NCBI GenBank assembly: GCA_023614405.1
Contig: CM042688.1
Coordinates: forward strand, 444,902,028-444,966,027
Direction of reading: 5' to 3'
DNA length: 64,000 nucleotides
Origin: Avena insularis
Taxonomy: Eukaryota > Streptophyta > Magnoliopsida > Poales > Poaceae
Shown here: positions 63,793 through 64,000 of the stretch, in pieces
Layout: the number at the start of each line of letters is the position of its first letter
Numbering within the stretch: the stretch's first letter is position 1
Notes under the pieces: model-generated
Told to the model about the DNA's origin: nothing
Databases searched by the model: none
The model's input: only the letters and a program-made list of their open reading frames with translations
Made by a program: the position numbers and the translations under genes

Positions 63793-64000
63793 GTCATTGC
63801 ATGTGTGTTCTTTTTAGTAACAACAACCTGAGTCATTTTTCATGTGTGTTCTTCTCACATACCACCTATGGATCCACCTGTGTCATTGCATGTGTGTTCT
63901 TTTTAGTAACAACAACCAGTGTCATTGCATGTGTGTTCTCTTCAGAGACCACACATGGATCCACCAGTGTCATTGCATGTGTGTTCTTTTAACTAACAAC

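Larger units (their letters stand above)
1..64000 (+). repeat. Two-monomer satellite array with nested higher-order repeats, filling the window
   Basis: Every part of the window can be read as head-to-tail copies of one 36-50 bp monomer family, all in the same orientation, roughly 1,400 copies at an average near 46 bp. The shared head is gtcattgcatgtgtgttc; two tails alternate, one with GGATCC (L) and one with tttagtaacaac (S). The array enters the window inside an L monomer (base 1) and leaves inside an S monomer (base 64000), so both true ends lie outside. No transposon, low-copy sequence or inverted segment interrupts it. By general knowledge of satellites this is heterochromatic eukaryotic DNA, probably pericentromeric or centromeric; that location is inference. 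I do not recognise the family from any named satellite. Confidence 0.97.
60477..64000 (+). repeat. Last HOR unit, cut by the window end: X24, Y15, Y16
   Basis: X (60477-60661) ends ccacaag rather than ccaccag. Y15 (62356) is 1,879 bp after X, and Y16 (63696) is 1,340 bp after Y15. The window ends inside the S that follows the cagagaccacac L downstream of Y16. Near 61125 an L carries ctcttgctatacc, seen only here; a divergent L near 62812 reads catttgtgtgctctttc. Confidence 0.86.

Noticed and set aside
1..64000. CRISPR array, because of short direct repeats at regular spacing
   Set aside because: The sequences between the heads are themselves repeated family members, not unique spacers; there is no leader or cas gene, and the context is eukaryotic satellite.
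1..64000. Cys/His-rich zinc-finger or secreted repeat protein gene
   Set aside because: The Cys and His come from the head tgcatgtgtg and from ccac words, read in several frames. No fixed Cys-Cys-His-His spacing is kept through S monomers.
1..64000. CENP-B box or other known centromere protein site
   Set aside because: I found no sequence fitting the ttcg-n4-a-nn-cggg pattern; the array has almost no CpG.
1..64000. Octamer-like motif atgcaaaa on the minus strand (from ttttgcat)
   Set aside because: It matches the atgcaaat octamer at seven of eight positions and follows simply from the two-T head; there is no sign of regulatory use.
1..64000. tRNA, rRNA or small RNA genes, promoters and terminators
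   Set aside because: No cloverleaf, box elements or non-repetitive sequence are visible in any phrase; T-runs such as ctttttag are part of every S.
1..64000. Nucleosome-phasing role of the 134-137 bp phrase
   Set aside because: The length is somewhat under a nucleosome core, phrases are mixed with 87-89 bp dimers, and the sequence alone gives no evidence of phasing.

Overview
The whole 64 kb is one uninterrupted tandem satellite array. I see no protein-coding gene, RNA gene, transposable element, telomere repeat or unique sequence anywhere in it. Such an array implies a nuclear eukaryotic genome, most likely centromeric, pericentromeric or other heterochromatin from a long-read assembly. The consensus contains no CpG, which would fit a CpG-methylating host such as a vertebrate, but that is weak inference and I cannot name the species.

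The array is built from two related monomers in the same orientation throughout. Both begin with the head gtcattgcatgtgtgttc. The long monomer L (48 bp, 47-50 with variants) continues with a tail of the type cacataccacctatggatcc and carries a BamHI site (GGATCC). The short monomer S (39 bp, or 36 bp with one fewer AAC) has the tail tttagtaacaacaaccaga and aligns to L with 9 bp missing, including GGATC. The basic phrase is L-L-S (137 or 134 bp), mixed with L-S dimers (about 87-89 bp). A head variant with two extra T (gtcattttgcatg) usually marks the first monomer after an S. A gaaatg head marks the start of special modules.

Above the monomer there is a higher-order repeat (HOR) grammar that I read from three signature modules. 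X is L-S-L-L, about 185 bp, with a gaaatg head and a catttcactaac S. Y is L-L, 97 bp, with a gaaatatg head followed by catttcgtaatcc. Z is an L of 49 bp with gaaatgtgtattatt. Spacings are nearly fixed: Y to Z is 579-585 bp and Z to X is 175-177 bp (or 264-265 with one extra dimer). X to Y is about 1.16 kb or about 1.88 kb.

Layout: 1-3 kb is a clean X-Q-Y-Z cycle. From 3 to 13.4 kb the array is irregular, with many 1-3 base losses. From 13.4 to 37 kb it is a mosaic of cycles of 1.0-3.0 kb with recurrent blocks named here Q and K. From 39.7 to 45.7 kb there is a regular HOR of about 2.0 kb (1996, 2044, 1960 bp), then one 4020-bp unit. From 49.7 to 64 kb the periods are about 3.2-4.1 kb with embedded 1.34-kb Y-to-Y units. 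Segments thousands of bases apart can be identical (for example 45371-45875 and 49391-49895), which points to recent unequal exchange, amplification or gene conversion.

The many open reading frames, up to 367 codons, are by-products. Both monomers lack stops in two of three frames, and the two-T head rotates the frame every phrase. I do not annotate any of them as genes. No previously undescribed coding system is present. The interesting content is the two-monomer grammar, the nested HOR structure, and the exchange scars.
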